Assembly: GCF_032477075.1 (NCBI RefSeq)
Contig: NZ_JAWDXO010000057.1
Span: 1 to 9,539 of the forward strand
From: Fusobacterium sp.
GTDB lineage: Bacteria > Fusobacteriota > Fusobacteriia > Fusobacteriales > Fusobacteriaceae
Length of the DNA stretch: 9,539 nucleotides
Direction: 5' to 3'
Under the pieces are notes generated by a model that did no database searches, was not told where the DNA came from, and saw only the letters and a list, made by a program, of their open reading frames with translations. Made by a program: the position numbers and the translations under genes. Each line of letters opens with the position of its first letter. Positions within the stretch are counted from its first letter, which is position 1. Below, piece after piece: positions 1-7,144 of this stretch.

Positions 1-1
1 G

Positions 2-16
2 CATGTATGTCTCCTT
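2..16 (-). promoter_or_regulatory. Ribosome-binding site and start codon of a gene leaving the window on the left
   Basis: Read on the minus strand, AAGGAG (16 to 11) is followed by a 6-base spacer and an ATG at 4 to 2. This is the best-formed start signal in the left 265 bases. It implies a gene transcribed leftwards with only its first codon in the window, so nothing can be said about its product. It follows the tonB operon in the same direction, but two terminator-like hairpins lie between them, so it is probably a separate transcription unit. Confidence 0.6.
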
Positions 17-49
17 TGTATAATTAGGGTGGTAACTATATTATACAAA
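15..49. repeat. 10-bp perfect inverted repeat upstream of the leftward gene, possible operator
   Basis: TTTGTATAAT (15-24) and ATTATACAAA (40-49) are perfect inverted copies separated by 15 bases. On the minus strand the outer arm contains a perfect TATAAT (45 to 40), a likely -10 box for the leftward gene. The inner arm abuts that gene's AAGGAG. Only a poor -35 is visible (TTTACT, 66 to 61, with a short 15-base spacer). The arrangement fits either a dimeric repressor operator or an mRNA hairpin touching the ribosome-binding site; the sequence alone does not decide. Confidence 0.4.
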
Positions 50-55
50 AAAGAG

Positions 56-98
56 AGCTGAGTAAAACATTTTTTTTAAATGTTACTCAGCTTTTTTT
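56..98. terminator. Intrinsic terminator, possibly bidirectional
   Basis: The arm at 56-71 pairs with AATGTTACTCAGCT (79-92), leaving a two-A bulge, and a T-run follows at 92-98. On the minus strand the same hairpin is followed after three bases by six T (52 to 47), so it could act both ways. In the minus direction it would insulate the leftward gene from readthrough of the tonB operon. No plus-strand gene ending here is visible in the window. Confidence 0.7.
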
Positions 99-216
99 AA
101 TAAAAAATAAAAATCATTAGCAGCAAATACTTTAACAGAATATATTTCTATTTTAAAAGAAAATATCTGTATTAAATTTTTAAAATATGCAGCAGCAACA
201 TTTTAATTTAACAAAT
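99..216. other. Non-coding A+T-rich spacer between two terminators
   Basis: No start codon with a ribosome-binding site and no coding pattern is visible on either strand. An imperfect hairpin can be drawn from about 135 to 170 (ACAGA pairing with TCTGT, then an A/T-rich stem with bulges). In such an A+T-rich stretch this is weak evidence of function. Confidence 0.4.
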
Positions 217-260
217 AAAAAAGTTTTAGAATTTCAATATAAAAACTCTAAAACTTTTTT
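217..260 (-). terminator. Intrinsic terminator of the flavodoxin-exbB-exbD-tonB operon
   Basis: AAAAAAGTTTTAGA (217-230) and TCTAAAACTTTTTT (247-260) form a perfect 14-bp inverted repeat around a 16-base loop. It lies six bases beyond the tonB stop codon. On the minus strand the stem ends in a run of six T, as expected for a Rho-independent terminator. The symmetrical A/T ends mean it might also work in the plus direction. Confidence 0.85.
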
Positions 261-265
261 TATTC

Positions 266-976
266 TTATGATTTTGGTTCAAAAACAAATTCTTTTTGGA
301 AATATACACTTATAACTTTTCCATTATATATAATTGGTGAGAATTTCCATTTTCCTAAAGCATCTATTACAGCTTGATCAAATCCTAATTTACTATGTGA
401 GTTGATTATAGAAATATTTTTTACATTACCTGACTGATCTACAAGGAATTTAGCTTTTACTATTACCTTTTTTCTGTATCTGATATTTTCAGCCTGTTTA
501 GGATATACAGGAGTAATTTCTCTAGTTATCTTGTATTTTATTCCATGATTAGAGACAGCATTATAAGTACCATCAGCATTAGCAGTAAGTAAATTATCAG
601 CACTTGGCATTGAAGAACCACTAGAACCATCACTAGTGGTTTTATCAGTTACAGTTTCTGTAACTTCTGGAGTCTTCTTTACTTTTATTTCAGGTTCTTT
701 TGCTGCCTCTTTTTTAGGTATTGTTTTCTTTGGAACAGGCTTAGGTGTTTCAGGTTTTACCTCTTTCTTAGGAATCTCCTTTGGTTTAGGAGGTTCTGCA
801 ACAGGTGGAGGTGGAGCCGCTGCTGGAACTGCTTTAGTCACTTGTGTAAAAGTAATAGGAACACTTTGTTTCAAAGAATTATTGTCAGTATCTAAATCTT
901 TTGTAACAGTGGGAAGACTCAATTTTAAAAAGAGCATTCCGTGCAGTAGAAGTGCTATAATAAAGTATCTCTTCAT
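266..976 (-). CDS. tonB: TonB energy-transducing protein
   Basis: This 236-residue protein carries the proton-motive-force signal from ExbB/ExbD across the periplasm to outer-membrane receptors. It has the three expected parts. A single N-terminal membrane anchor spans about residues 4-20 and contains a histidine (H12), comparable to the functional anchor histidine of Escherichia coli TonB. A Pro/Lys/Glu-rich spacer spans about 50-105. The folded C-terminal domain spans about 150-234, with the family pattern of a YPK motif (158-160), a VDQSGNV stretch (179-185), a FDQAV helix (199-203) and KWKFSP (209-214). The ATG at 976 is preceded by a modest AGAGG-type ribosome-binding site. It is last in its operon, 17 bases after exbD, and is followed by a strong hairpin terminator. 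Its receptor partner is probably the divergently encoded receptor, although TonB may serve others in the cell. Confidence 0.93.
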   Translation of the reverse strand: MKRYFIIALLLHGMLFLKLSLPTVTKDLDTDNNSLKQSVPITFTQVTKAVPAAAPPPPVAEPPKPKEIPKKEVKPETPKPVPKKTIPKKEAAKEPEIKVKKTPEVTETVTDKTTSDGSSGSSMPSADNLLTANADGTYNAVSNHGIKYKITREITPVYPKQAENIRYRKKVIVKAKFLVDQSGNVKNISIINSHSKLGFDQAVIDALGKWKFSPIIYNGKVISVYFQKEFVFEPKS

Positions 977-993
977 ATTAAACCTCTTATTCT

Positions 994-1389
994 TTACTCA
1001 TAAAAATTTATTCCTAAATTTTCTATGCCATGTTGTTTTACTTTAGTTATTATATCAATGATATTCTGATATTTCAATTCTTTATCTCCAGTTATAGAAA
1101 CACTTTCTATTCCGCTTAAATAGCTATCAATTTCATCGAAACTTACTTCTATATTTTTTTTATCTCCAAGAGTAATGAAGTATTTATTATCTTTATCAAT
1201 AATAATTTCCAGATTTTTATCCTTATTTTCTTCAGTAGCTAAAGTAGATGTTGGAAGATCAATATCAATATTGCCATATTTATTAAAAGTTGTTGAAACT
1301 ATAAAAAATATTAAAAGCAGGAAGACCACATCTATAAGTGGTGTAAGATCAGGAGTGAGAAGTGCTCTCTTTTTCTTGTATCTAGCCAT
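994..1389 (-). CDS. exbD: ExbD, TonB-system proton channel subunit
   Basis: At 131 residues it is of normal size for ExbD/TolR proteins. It has a short basic cytoplasmic N-terminus (MARYKKKR), one transmembrane helix at about 18-34, and a periplasmic domain. The helix carries LIDVVFLLL, and D20 matches the essential proton-handling aspartate of the family (Asp25 in E. coli ExbD). The TPDLTPLID approach to the helix is also typical. The ATG at 1389 lies only two bases after the exbB stop, with GAGGGG as ribosome-binding site inside the exbB end, so translation of the two is probably coupled. Proximity to tonB and exbB favours ExbD over TolR. Confidence 0.93.
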   Translation of the reverse strand: MARYKKKRALLTPDLTPLIDVVFLLLIFFIVSTTFNKYGNIDIDLPTSTLATEENKDKNLEIIIDKDNKYFITLGDKKNIEVSFDEIDSYLSGIESVSITGDKELKYQNIIDIITKVKQHGIENLGINFYE

Positions 1390-1391
1390 TT

Positions 1392-2012
1392 CTATCCCCT
1401 CACAATATTAATAACATTAGTTGTTATTTTATCTATTTCCTCTTCAATTTCTTCAATTCTTTTATTCAATAAATTATATACAACTAAAGCTGGAATAGCA
1501 ATAGAAAGTCCTGCTGCTGTAGTTATTAAAGCCTTTGATATACTGTCTGCTACAATAGTGGGATCTCCAGCACCAAATTTTGCCAGATCTTTAAAAGCAT
1601 CTATCATTCCAGTAACAGTTCCTAAAAGTCCAAGCATAGGAGCTACATGAGCTATTATTCCTAAAATATGAAGTCTTTTTTCCAGCGGACTGATTTCATC
1701 CATCTCAATTTCTTTTATTATTTGATCAAATTGATGAAAATCTTTTAGGTTAGTATCACAAATATTACATCTGCAAAGAAATTTTTTAACTGTACACCCA
1801 ACAGAATTTCTTTCTTTTTCACAAATTTCAATTATTCTACACATATCTCTATTGGAAACAGCCATTATTACTTCTTTTCTAAAGTTTCTATTCATTGTTT
1901 TTTCTTTCTTAAAGAAAAAGAATAATCTTTCAATTATAACAGTAGTAGAAATAAGAGATAGTATGAAAAGTATCCACATCAGTGGACCTCCTACTTTAAA
2001 ATAGTACATCAT
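1392..2012 (-). CDS. exbB: ExbB, TonB-system proton channel subunit
   Basis: This is the 206-residue inner-membrane subunit that forms the channel around ExbD. Three membrane segments are visible: about 12-35, about 115-138 and about 158-182. The second contains the family signature PMLGLLGTVTGMIDAF (125-140). The third contains the conserved TTAAGLSIAIPA (164-175). The protein opens with two methionine codons. The first (2012) is preferred because AGGAGG on the minus strand (2029 to 2024) is already 11 bases upstream of it. Unusually, the cytoplasmic loop between segments 1 and 2 has six cysteines at 58, 64, 73, 80, 82 and 85, ending in CRCNIC. It lies 27 bases after the flavodoxin gene in the same operon. 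Confidence 0.93.
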   Translation of the reverse strand: MMYYFKVGGPLMWILFILSLISTTVIIERLFFFFKKEKTMNRNFRKEVIMAVSNRDMCRIIEICEKERNSVGCTVKKFLCRCNICDTNLKDFHQFDQIIKEIEMDEISPLEKRLHILGIIAHVAPMLGLLGTVTGMIDAFKDLAKFGAGDPTIVADSISKALITTAAGLSIAIPALVVYNLLNKRIEEIEEEIDKITTNVINIVRG

Positions 2013-2039
2013 TTCAGTATGTTCCTCCTAAAAATTAAA

Positions 2040-2546
2040 TTAAAGTTTTGCCATAAGGTTTTTAAAATATGCATATGCATTTTGCAAATCAGTTTCATCA
2101 GGATGAAGACTTGCATCTGCCCATCTTTTTATTCTTTCTGGATTAGGTCCATGTGGATGTTCAGGTCCGAATTTAGTCTGCATCATCTCTATAAGTTTAG
2201 GATCAATAGCACCTTGACATAGGAAATGTCCTAAAACTTTATTTTCATTTTCAGTAAAAAGTTTTGTTATATTTTCTGCACAGTCCAAAGCATGTTGAGA
2301 ATCAGGATAAGCTCCTAATGTAAAGAAGAATGCTGTATTTTTATTTTTGATAGTTTTTATAAAGTTAAGAGCTTTTGTATCTGCTGTTCCTTTATCTATC
2401 CAAGTTCCTACAATGATTAAATCATAATCCAGATTATTTACCTCTGAAATATCCATTATTTCAGAATTCTCTATAGCTTTAGCAATAGATTCAGCAACTT
2501 TTTTAGTATTACCAGTTTTTGTAGAATAAGTAACAAGTGTTTTCAT
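2040..2546 (-). CDS. hmuF: Flavodoxin-like FMN protein, probable redox partner for haem degradation
   Basis: This 168-residue cytoplasmic protein has a flavodoxin fold. The N-terminal YSTKTGNTKKVAE (7-19) is the FMN phosphate-binding loop, GTWIDKG (47-53) and TLGAYPDS (76-83) are likely isoalloxazine-contacting loops, and FLCQGAID (108-115) is a further family motif. A C-terminal tail follows with GPEHPHGPNPER (127-138) and a second HPDETD (148-153). This tail recalls the flavodoxin-like proteins paired with haem- or bilirubin-processing enzymes (HmuF of Fusobacterium nucleatum, BilS), from memory of those families. It is first in the exbB-exbD-tonB operon and divergent from the radical SAM gene, so reducing that enzyme is the natural proposal. 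AGGAGGT sits about 10 bases before the ATG. A general flavodoxin is the alternative; the symbol is tentative. Confidence 0.82.
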   Translation of the reverse strand: MKTLVTYSTKTGNTKKVAESIAKAIENSEIMDISEVNNLDYDLIIVGTWIDKGTADTKALNFIKTIKNKNTAFFFTLGAYPDSQHALDCAENITKLFTENENKVLGHFLCQGAIDPKLIEMMQTKFGPEHPHGPNPERIKRWADASLHPDETDLQNAYAYFKNLMAKL

Positions 2547-2582
2547 TTAAAAAGACCTCCTAAAATTTTTATCTTCATATAA

Positions 2583-2611
2583 GTTATATCAAAAAATATT
2601 TTTAAAGTCAA
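2583..2611 (-). promoter_or_regulatory. Promoter of the flavodoxin-exbB-exbD-tonB operon
   Basis: On the minus strand a TTGACT -35 (2611 to 2606), a 17-base spacer and a TATAAC -10 (2588 to 2583) give five of six matches in each box at ideal spacing. This would place the transcript start near 2576 and give a leader of about 30 bases before the flavodoxin ATG. The spacer contains a 12-bp A/T palindrome (2592-2603). That could be an operator but is easily produced by base composition. No canonical Fur box is obvious by eye. Confidence 0.7.
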
Positions 2612-2653
2612 ATAATTTCAAAAACTATAATTTTGTATTAGATAATTTTTTAC

Positions 2654-2682
2654 TTGACAATAAAACAAATTAATATTAATAT
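2654..2682 (+). promoter_or_regulatory. Promoter of the radical SAM-receptor-ABC transporter operon
   Basis: A perfect TTGACA -35 (2654-2659) is followed, after 17 bases, by TAATAT (2677-2682); TATAAA (2680-2685) is an alternative -10 at longer spacing. The 12-bp palindrome ATTAATATTAAT (2669-2680) overlaps the -10 and is a candidate repressor site. The leader to the ATG at 2766 would be about 75 bases. The -35 boxes of the two divergent promoters lie about 43 bases apart, so one regulator could control both units. Confidence 0.6.
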
Positions 2683-2753
2683 AAAAACATTGAAAGAAAA
2701 CTAGGTTTTAAGAAAACAAATGTTTGTACAGATTAAAGTGCAGTAAACTTATC

Positions 2754-2768
2754 AAGGAGGAACACATG
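2754..2768 (+). promoter_or_regulatory. Ribosome-binding site that fixes the radical SAM gene start
   Basis: AAGGAGG (2754-2760), a 5-base spacer and ATG at 2766 form a near-ideal start. The reading frame stays open upstream to a TTG at 2724. That would add 14 residues and place this ribosome-binding site inside the coding region, and the TTG has no good site of its own, so 2766 is chosen. Confidence 0.85.
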
Positions 2769-4034
2769 GAAAGAAATTTACTGCTGTTTGATAAAAGATT
2801 AAAATCTCATCACGACAGTAATAGTTTGATTAACAAATATATAAAAAATGAAAGGGCTGATGGAAAAAGTTTTGAACTGATGTTACAGGAGGAGCCTGAC
2901 AACAGAAAAAAATCTATTTATGTACATACACCATATTGCGATAAAATATGTTCTTTCTGCAATCTTAACAGAAAGCAGATAGATGGAAGTCTGGATTCAT
3001 ATGCACAATATTTAGCAGATGAATTTGATAAATATGGGCAAAGTAATTATTTTAAAAAAAGTGAATTTGAAGTAATATTTTTTGGCGGAGGAACACCTAC
3101 TGTGTATAAACCTCAACAGCTTGAAATAATACTTGAAAGTATAAAAAGAAATGTCACTTTAGCCAAAGACTATGAGTTTACATTTGAAACTACACTGCAT
3201 AATCTTACAGAAGAAAAACTGGAAGTTATGATGAAATATGGAGTAAACAGATTAAGTGTAGGAATTCAGACATTTTCAAGCAGAGGAAGAGAATTCTATA
3301 ACAGAACTTATGAGAAAGAAGAAGTTATTGAAAGACTTAAAAAACTAAAAGAGTTTTTCAGAGGGGATGTTTGTGTAGATATTATCTATAATTTTCCTGA
3401 TGAAACTTTAGAAGAAGTAATTGAGGATGCGAGATTAGTAAAAGAATTGGAGTTGAGCAGTGCAAGTTTCTATTCATTGATGGTGCATGAAGGGTCTAAA
3501 TTATCTAAAGATATTGAGGCAGAAAGAGTGAAATTAGAGGAGGATATGAAAAAAGATTATCTTCTATACCAGCACTTTGTAGATGAAATGTTAAGAGAAG
3601 ATAAATATCATGTTCTTGAATTGACTAAAATAGCTAAGAACAATGGAGATAATTACAAATATATCAAAGTTAGAAATACTGGTGGAGACACATTTCCAAT
3701 AGGAGTAGGAGCAGGAGGATCAATACATGGGATTGGAGTTTATAGAATGAGCAAAGAGATGTCATTCTTCTCTAAACAGACTGATTATCATGAAAGATTC
3801 TCAAGACTTTCTGGATTTATGCAGTTTCCAGTAATAAATAAGGCAGATGTAAAAAATATTTTATCTGAAGAAGAATATAAACATTTTGCTGAAAAAATGA
3901 GAGATTATCAAAGTAAAGGACTGCTTAATGAAAAAGAAGATTCATTTGTGCTTACACAAGATGGGATATTCTGGGGAAATAATATTTCAAGTGATATCAT
4001 AATTTATGTAATGGAACAGCTTTTTAATAAATAG
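2766..4034 (+). CDS. hutW: ChuW/HutW-type radical SAM methyltransferase for anaerobic haem degradation
   Basis: From the ATG at 2766 this is 422 residues. The motif YVHTPYCDKICSFCNL holds the CxxxCxxC cluster ligands C58, C62 and C65, which bind the 4Fe-4S cluster of radical SAM enzymes. FFGGGTP (105-111) is the SAM-binding GGGTP box, and SVGIQTF (164-170) is a further HemN-class motif. The later GGDTFPIGVGAGGSIHG (306-322) resembles the ChuW/HutW subgroup rather than coproporphyrinogen dehydrogenase. Characterised members (ChuW of E. coli O157:H7) open haem without oxygen, methylate it to a linear tetrapyrrole (anaerobilin) and free the iron. The context supports this: a TonB receptor and an ABC importer follow, and a flavodoxin is divergently encoded. 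Another HemN-like role is possible but less likely. It heads the five-gene plus-strand operon. Confidence 0.87.
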   Translation: MERNLLLFDKRLKSHHDSNSLINKYIKNERADGKSFELMLQEEPDNRKKSIYVHTPYCDKICSFCNLNRKQIDGSLDSYAQYLADEFDKYGQSNYFKKSEFEVIFFGGGTPTVYKPQQLEIILESIKRNVTLAKDYEFTFETTLHNLTEEKLEVMMKYGVNRLSVGIQTFSSRGREFYNRTYEKEEVIERLKKLKEFFRGDVCVDIIYNFPDETLEEVIEDARLVKELELSSASFYSLMVHEGSKLSKDIEAERVKLEEDMKKDYLLYQHFVDEMLREDKYHVLELTKIAKNNGDNYKYIKVRNTGGDTFPIGVGAGGSIHGIGVYRMSKEMSFFSKQTDYHERFSRLSGFMQFPVINKADVKNILSEEEYKHFAEKMRDYQSKGLLNEKEDSFVLTQDGIFWGNNISSDIIIYVMEQLFNK

Positions 4035-4083
4035 TTTTTAATAAAAAAAATATATATAAAACAGACTTGAAAGGAGAACAAAA

Positions 4084-6150
4084 ATGAGCAAGAAATCAAT
4101 AGGTTTAATCTGGGCGGCTCTAGCAGTTGCAGCATATGGACAACAGGAGGTAGACTTAGGAAAGAGTGTTGTTTACTCAACAACTGGATTTGAAACAGAA
4201 ATGAGAAAAACAGCAAGTAACCCAAGTATAGTTACAGCTAAAGAAATTGAAGAGAAAAATTACAAAACAGTAGATGAAATATTAGCTGATATTCCAAGTG
4301 TCAATATTGTAAAACAAGGAAAGGATTCAATAATTGACTTAAGAGGACAGGGAGATAAAGCTAAGCAGAATGTACAAATACTTGTAGATGGGGTACAGAT
4401 GAACTCTCTGGATACATCAATGACAGCTACTCCTATCAATACAATATCACCTGATAGTATTGAAAGAATAGAAGTACTTCCAGGGGGAGGTTCAGTTCTT
4501 TATGGAAGTGGAACTTCAGGAGGAATAGTCAATATCATTACTAAAAAAGGAACTGGAAGAAAAGCAACAGTAGGATTTGACCATAGGGAATATGGAAGCA
4601 ATAAAACTAATGTAGCTGTAGGAGAAAGTTTTGGAAACTTTGATGTAAATCTTGCTTATACAAAAAATAATGCAAAAGGGTATAGAGATTATGATAAATC
4701 TGATTCTGATTATTTCCAAGGGGATATCAGATACAGAATATCTGATACACAAGATATTGGATTTAAATATTCAAAATATAAGGCAGACGAAACATATCCT
4801 GATATGTTAACTAGAGAAAAAATAAATGCAGATAGAGAACAATCAGGACTTGTATCAGGAGAACATAGTAAGACAAAAACGGATAAAGACGAGTATATTT
4901 TGACTTATAATAATAAATTAAGTGAAAAACTTGACTTAAATTTAGTTTTATTTTCACAGGAAACAGAAATGAAAATTGATAGTAGAACCTCTTATAGTGG
5001 TCTTTGGATGACACAAAATGCTTTGTTCAAAGATGAAAAACAAGGAATTAAAACTAAAATGAGATACTCATATGGAGAAGGAAGCTCAGTAATTTTTGGT
5101 TTGGAATATATTGATAATGATGCTAAAAGAGATAGCTTAATGAATATGCCTCCAATGATGAATAACATAAAGACTATAAATGATTTAAATAAAAAGACAT
5201 ACAGTGGATTTGTAATGAATAACTATGTATGGAATAATTTTGAATTTGCTCAAGGAATTAGATATGAAAAAGCAGATTATGATGTTAATAAATATGGTTC
5301 AAGAATAAAAAATGGAGCACTACAACAAGATCCAAGCATTTCAATGACTACAGATGAAGATAATTTTGCTTATGAATTATCTGCTAACTATCTTTATTCA
5401 GATACTGGAAAAACATATATCAGATATGAAAGAGGATTTACTTCTCCACCACCAGCTTTATTAACAAATAAATCTCCAGAAAAAGGATATTATTTAAATG
5501 ATTTAAAATCTGAAAAATATGATAACTTTGAAATTGGAGTATCAGACTATATAGGATTTACAAGTTTAAATGCCTCAGTATTCTATACAATCACTAAAGA
5601 TGAGATAACTAGTGAAACTGAGGGAATGATGGGAGGAAGTACAGTAATAGATAACTACAACTTAGGAAAAACAGAAAGAATTGGATTTGAATTAAAAGCT
5701 GAACAATATCTTGGAAAACTTACTTTATCCCAATCTTATGCATATATTAATGCAAAAATTAAAGATGGAGAAGTAAAAGATGTTGATGTATCTGGAAATA
5801 GAGTAGCAAATGTACCAAGAAATAAATTTAATATTGGAGCTAACTATAGATTTACTGATAACTTCAATTTAGGTGCAGAAGTAGTATATGTAGATGATGT
5901 ATATTTAAATAACCAAAACTTGGGAGGAAAAACTAACTCTCATACTGTAGCAAATATCAGAGCGAACTATAACTTTAACTTTGGTTTAAGTTTATATGCT
6001 GGAATCAACAACTTGTTTAATGAAAAATATTATGAAGATGTAGACTATACATCAGCTTCAACATCAATGGGAGTAACAACACCAGCATACTATTCATACG
6101 ACCCAGCAGCAGAAAGAAACTACTATGTAGGATTCAGATATAGTTTATAA
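4084..6150 (+). CDS. TonB-dependent outer-membrane receptor, probably for haem
   Basis: This 688-residue protein has a signal peptide of about 19-20 residues (basic MSKK, hydrophobic core, cleavage near AYG/QQ). A likely TonB-box region lies at about 22-33 (EVDLGKSVVYST). The plug domain spans about 44-155 and shows VDEILADIPSV (63-73), DLRGQG (85-90), ILVDGV (99-104), IERIEVLPGG (126-135) and GGIVNIITK (146-154). The rest is a beta-barrel with typical late motifs such as LKSEKYDNFEIG (474-485) and GINNLFNEKYY (640-650). It ends FRYSL, with Leu where outer-membrane barrels usually end in Phe. Only three histidines occur (167, 261, 620), while methionines cluster at 353-359 and 515-516. AAGGAG sits seven bases before the ATG. 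Haem is inferred from the neighbouring degradation enzyme; a siderophore or cobalamin-like ligand cannot be excluded. Confidence 0.9.
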   Translation: MSKKSIGLIWAALAVAAYGQQEVDLGKSVVYSTTGFETEMRKTASNPSIVTAKEIEEKNYKTVDEILADIPSVNIVKQGKDSIIDLRGQGDKAKQNVQILVDGVQMNSLDTSMTATPINTISPDSIERIEVLPGGGSVLYGSGTSGGIVNIITKKGTGRKATVGFDHREYGSNKTNVAVGESFGNFDVNLAYTKNNAKGYRDYDKSDSDYFQGDIRYRISDTQDIGFKYSKYKADETYPDMLTREKINADREQSGLVSGEHSKTKTDKDEYILTYNNKLSEKLDLNLVLFSQETEMKIDSRTSYSGLWMTQNALFKDEKQGIKTKMRYSYGEGSSVIFGLEYIDNDAKRDSLMNMPPMMNNIKTINDLNKKTYSGFVMNNYVWNNFEFAQGIRYEKADYDVNKYGSRIKNGALQQDPSISMTTDEDNFAYELSANYLYSDTGKTYIRYERGFTSPPPALLTNKSPEKGYYLNDLKSEKYDNFEIGVSDYIGFTSLNASVFYTITKDEITSETEGMMGGSTVIDNYNLGKTERIGFELKAEQYLGKLTLSQSYAYINAKIKDGEVKDVDVSGNRVANVPRNKFNIGANYRFTDNFNLGAEVVYVDDVYLNNQNLGGKTNSHTVANIRANYNFNFGLSLYAGINNLFNEKYYEDVDYTSASTSMGVTTPAYYSYDPAAERNYYVGFRYSL

Positions 6151-6172
6151 AATAAAATTGTGAGGAATAAAA

Positions 6173-7144
6173 ATGGAAAAAGTTTTATCATTATTGTTAA
6201 TAATAGGAACTTTGGCAGCAGGAATACTCTCTATACCTTTAGGGAGTGTTCCAATTCCTCTGGAATATATATTTAATCCAGAGAAAGCTCCTGAATATAT
6301 AAAAATTATAATCTTTAATTTAAGACTGCCTAGAATAATGATGTCAATTCTTGTGGGAATGATGCTTTCTTCCAGCGGAGTAGTAGTACAGACAGTATTT
6401 CAAAATCCATTAGCTGATCCATATATTATTGGAATAGCAGCAAGTGCTACATTTGGAGCAGTTATAGCTTTTGTTTTTAATCTACCTGACTATATGTATG
6501 GAGTTATTGCATTTTTTATTTGCCTGTCAAGCACACTTCTCATCTTCAAAATGGCGAAAAAAGGTAATAAGGTCAATGTAGCTACTCTTCTTATAGTGGG
6601 AATAGCAGTATCTTCATTCTTAGGGGCATTTACATCTTTTGCCATGTATCTGATAGGAGAAGATTCTTTCAAAATAACTATGTGGATGATGGGATATTTA
6701 GGAAATGCTACATGGAATAGAGTAATATTTTTAGCAATACCCCTTGTTTTTTCTGTGAGTTATTTTTATTTAAAGAGAAATCAGCTAGATGCTTTGTTGT
6801 CTGGAGATGAGGAAGCACATTCATTAGGGATAGATGTTAATAGGCTAAAAGTAAGAACATTGACTGTAGCAGCTTTAGTAGTGGCATTTTCTGTAGCTTT
6901 TTCAGGAATGATAGGTTTTGTAGGACTGATAGTACCTCATACAATGAGAATGCTTTTAGGTCCATCTAATTCAAAACTTCTTCCAAGTACCATATTAGCA
7001 GGAGGTTTTTTTCTGCTCATATGTGACACATTTGGAAGATTGGTACTGGCTCCTACAGAAGTTCCAATAGGAGTTATCACAGCGTTTTTTGGTGCACCAT
7101 TCTTCTTATATTTAGCACTTAGAAACAAAAGGAGAGATTTCTAA
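6173..7144 (+). CDS. FecCD/BtuC-type ABC transporter permease
   Basis: This 323-residue, highly hydrophobic protein has about nine or ten membrane segments and forms the homodimeric channel of a binding-protein-dependent importer for haem, siderophores or cobalamin. Family signatures are NLRLPRI (49-55), GVVVQTVFQNPLADPYIIG (69-87), the ATPase-contacting loop around SGDEEAHSLGID (210-221), GFVGLIVPHTMR (248-259) and VPIGVITAFFGAPFF (297-311). The ATG follows TGAGGA, 22 bases after the receptor stop. Its TAA stop overlaps the ATPase start by one base. Only one permease gene is present, consistent with a homodimer as in BtuC or HmuU. The family does not by itself separate haem from siderophore or B12; the operon favours haem. 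Confidence 0.93.
   Translation: MEKVLSLLLIIGTLAAGILSIPLGSVPIPLEYIFNPEKAPEYIKIIIFNLRLPRIMMSILVGMMLSSSGVVVQTVFQNPLADPYIIGIAASATFGAVIAFVFNLPDYMYGVIAFFICLSSTLLIFKMAKKGNKVNVATLLIVGIAVSSFLGAFTSFAMYLIGEDSFKITMWMMGYLGNATWNRVIFLAIPLVFSVSYFYLKRNQLDALLSGDEEAHSLGIDVNRLKVRTLTVAALVVAFSVAFSGMIGFVGLIVPHTMRMLLGPSNSKLLPSTILAGGFFLLICDTFGRLVLAPTEVPIGVITAFFGAPFFLYLALRNKRRDF

Noticed and set aside
26..36. AGGGTGGTAAC resembling the start of a T-box antiterminator, followed by a terminator hairpin
   Set aside because: The conserved ACCGCG part is missing, no Stem I can be seen within the window, and no plus-strand gene follows the terminator.
636..1046. 136-codon plus-strand frame opposite tonB
   Set aside because: It is the antisense of the Pro/Lys-rich tonB spacer, rich in Gly/Phe as expected for a mirror frame, and has no supporting start signal.
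2724..2765. Longer radical SAM protein starting at TTG 2724
   Set aside because: The TTG lacks a good ribosome-binding site, while a near-perfect AAGGAGG lies five bases before the ATG at 2766.
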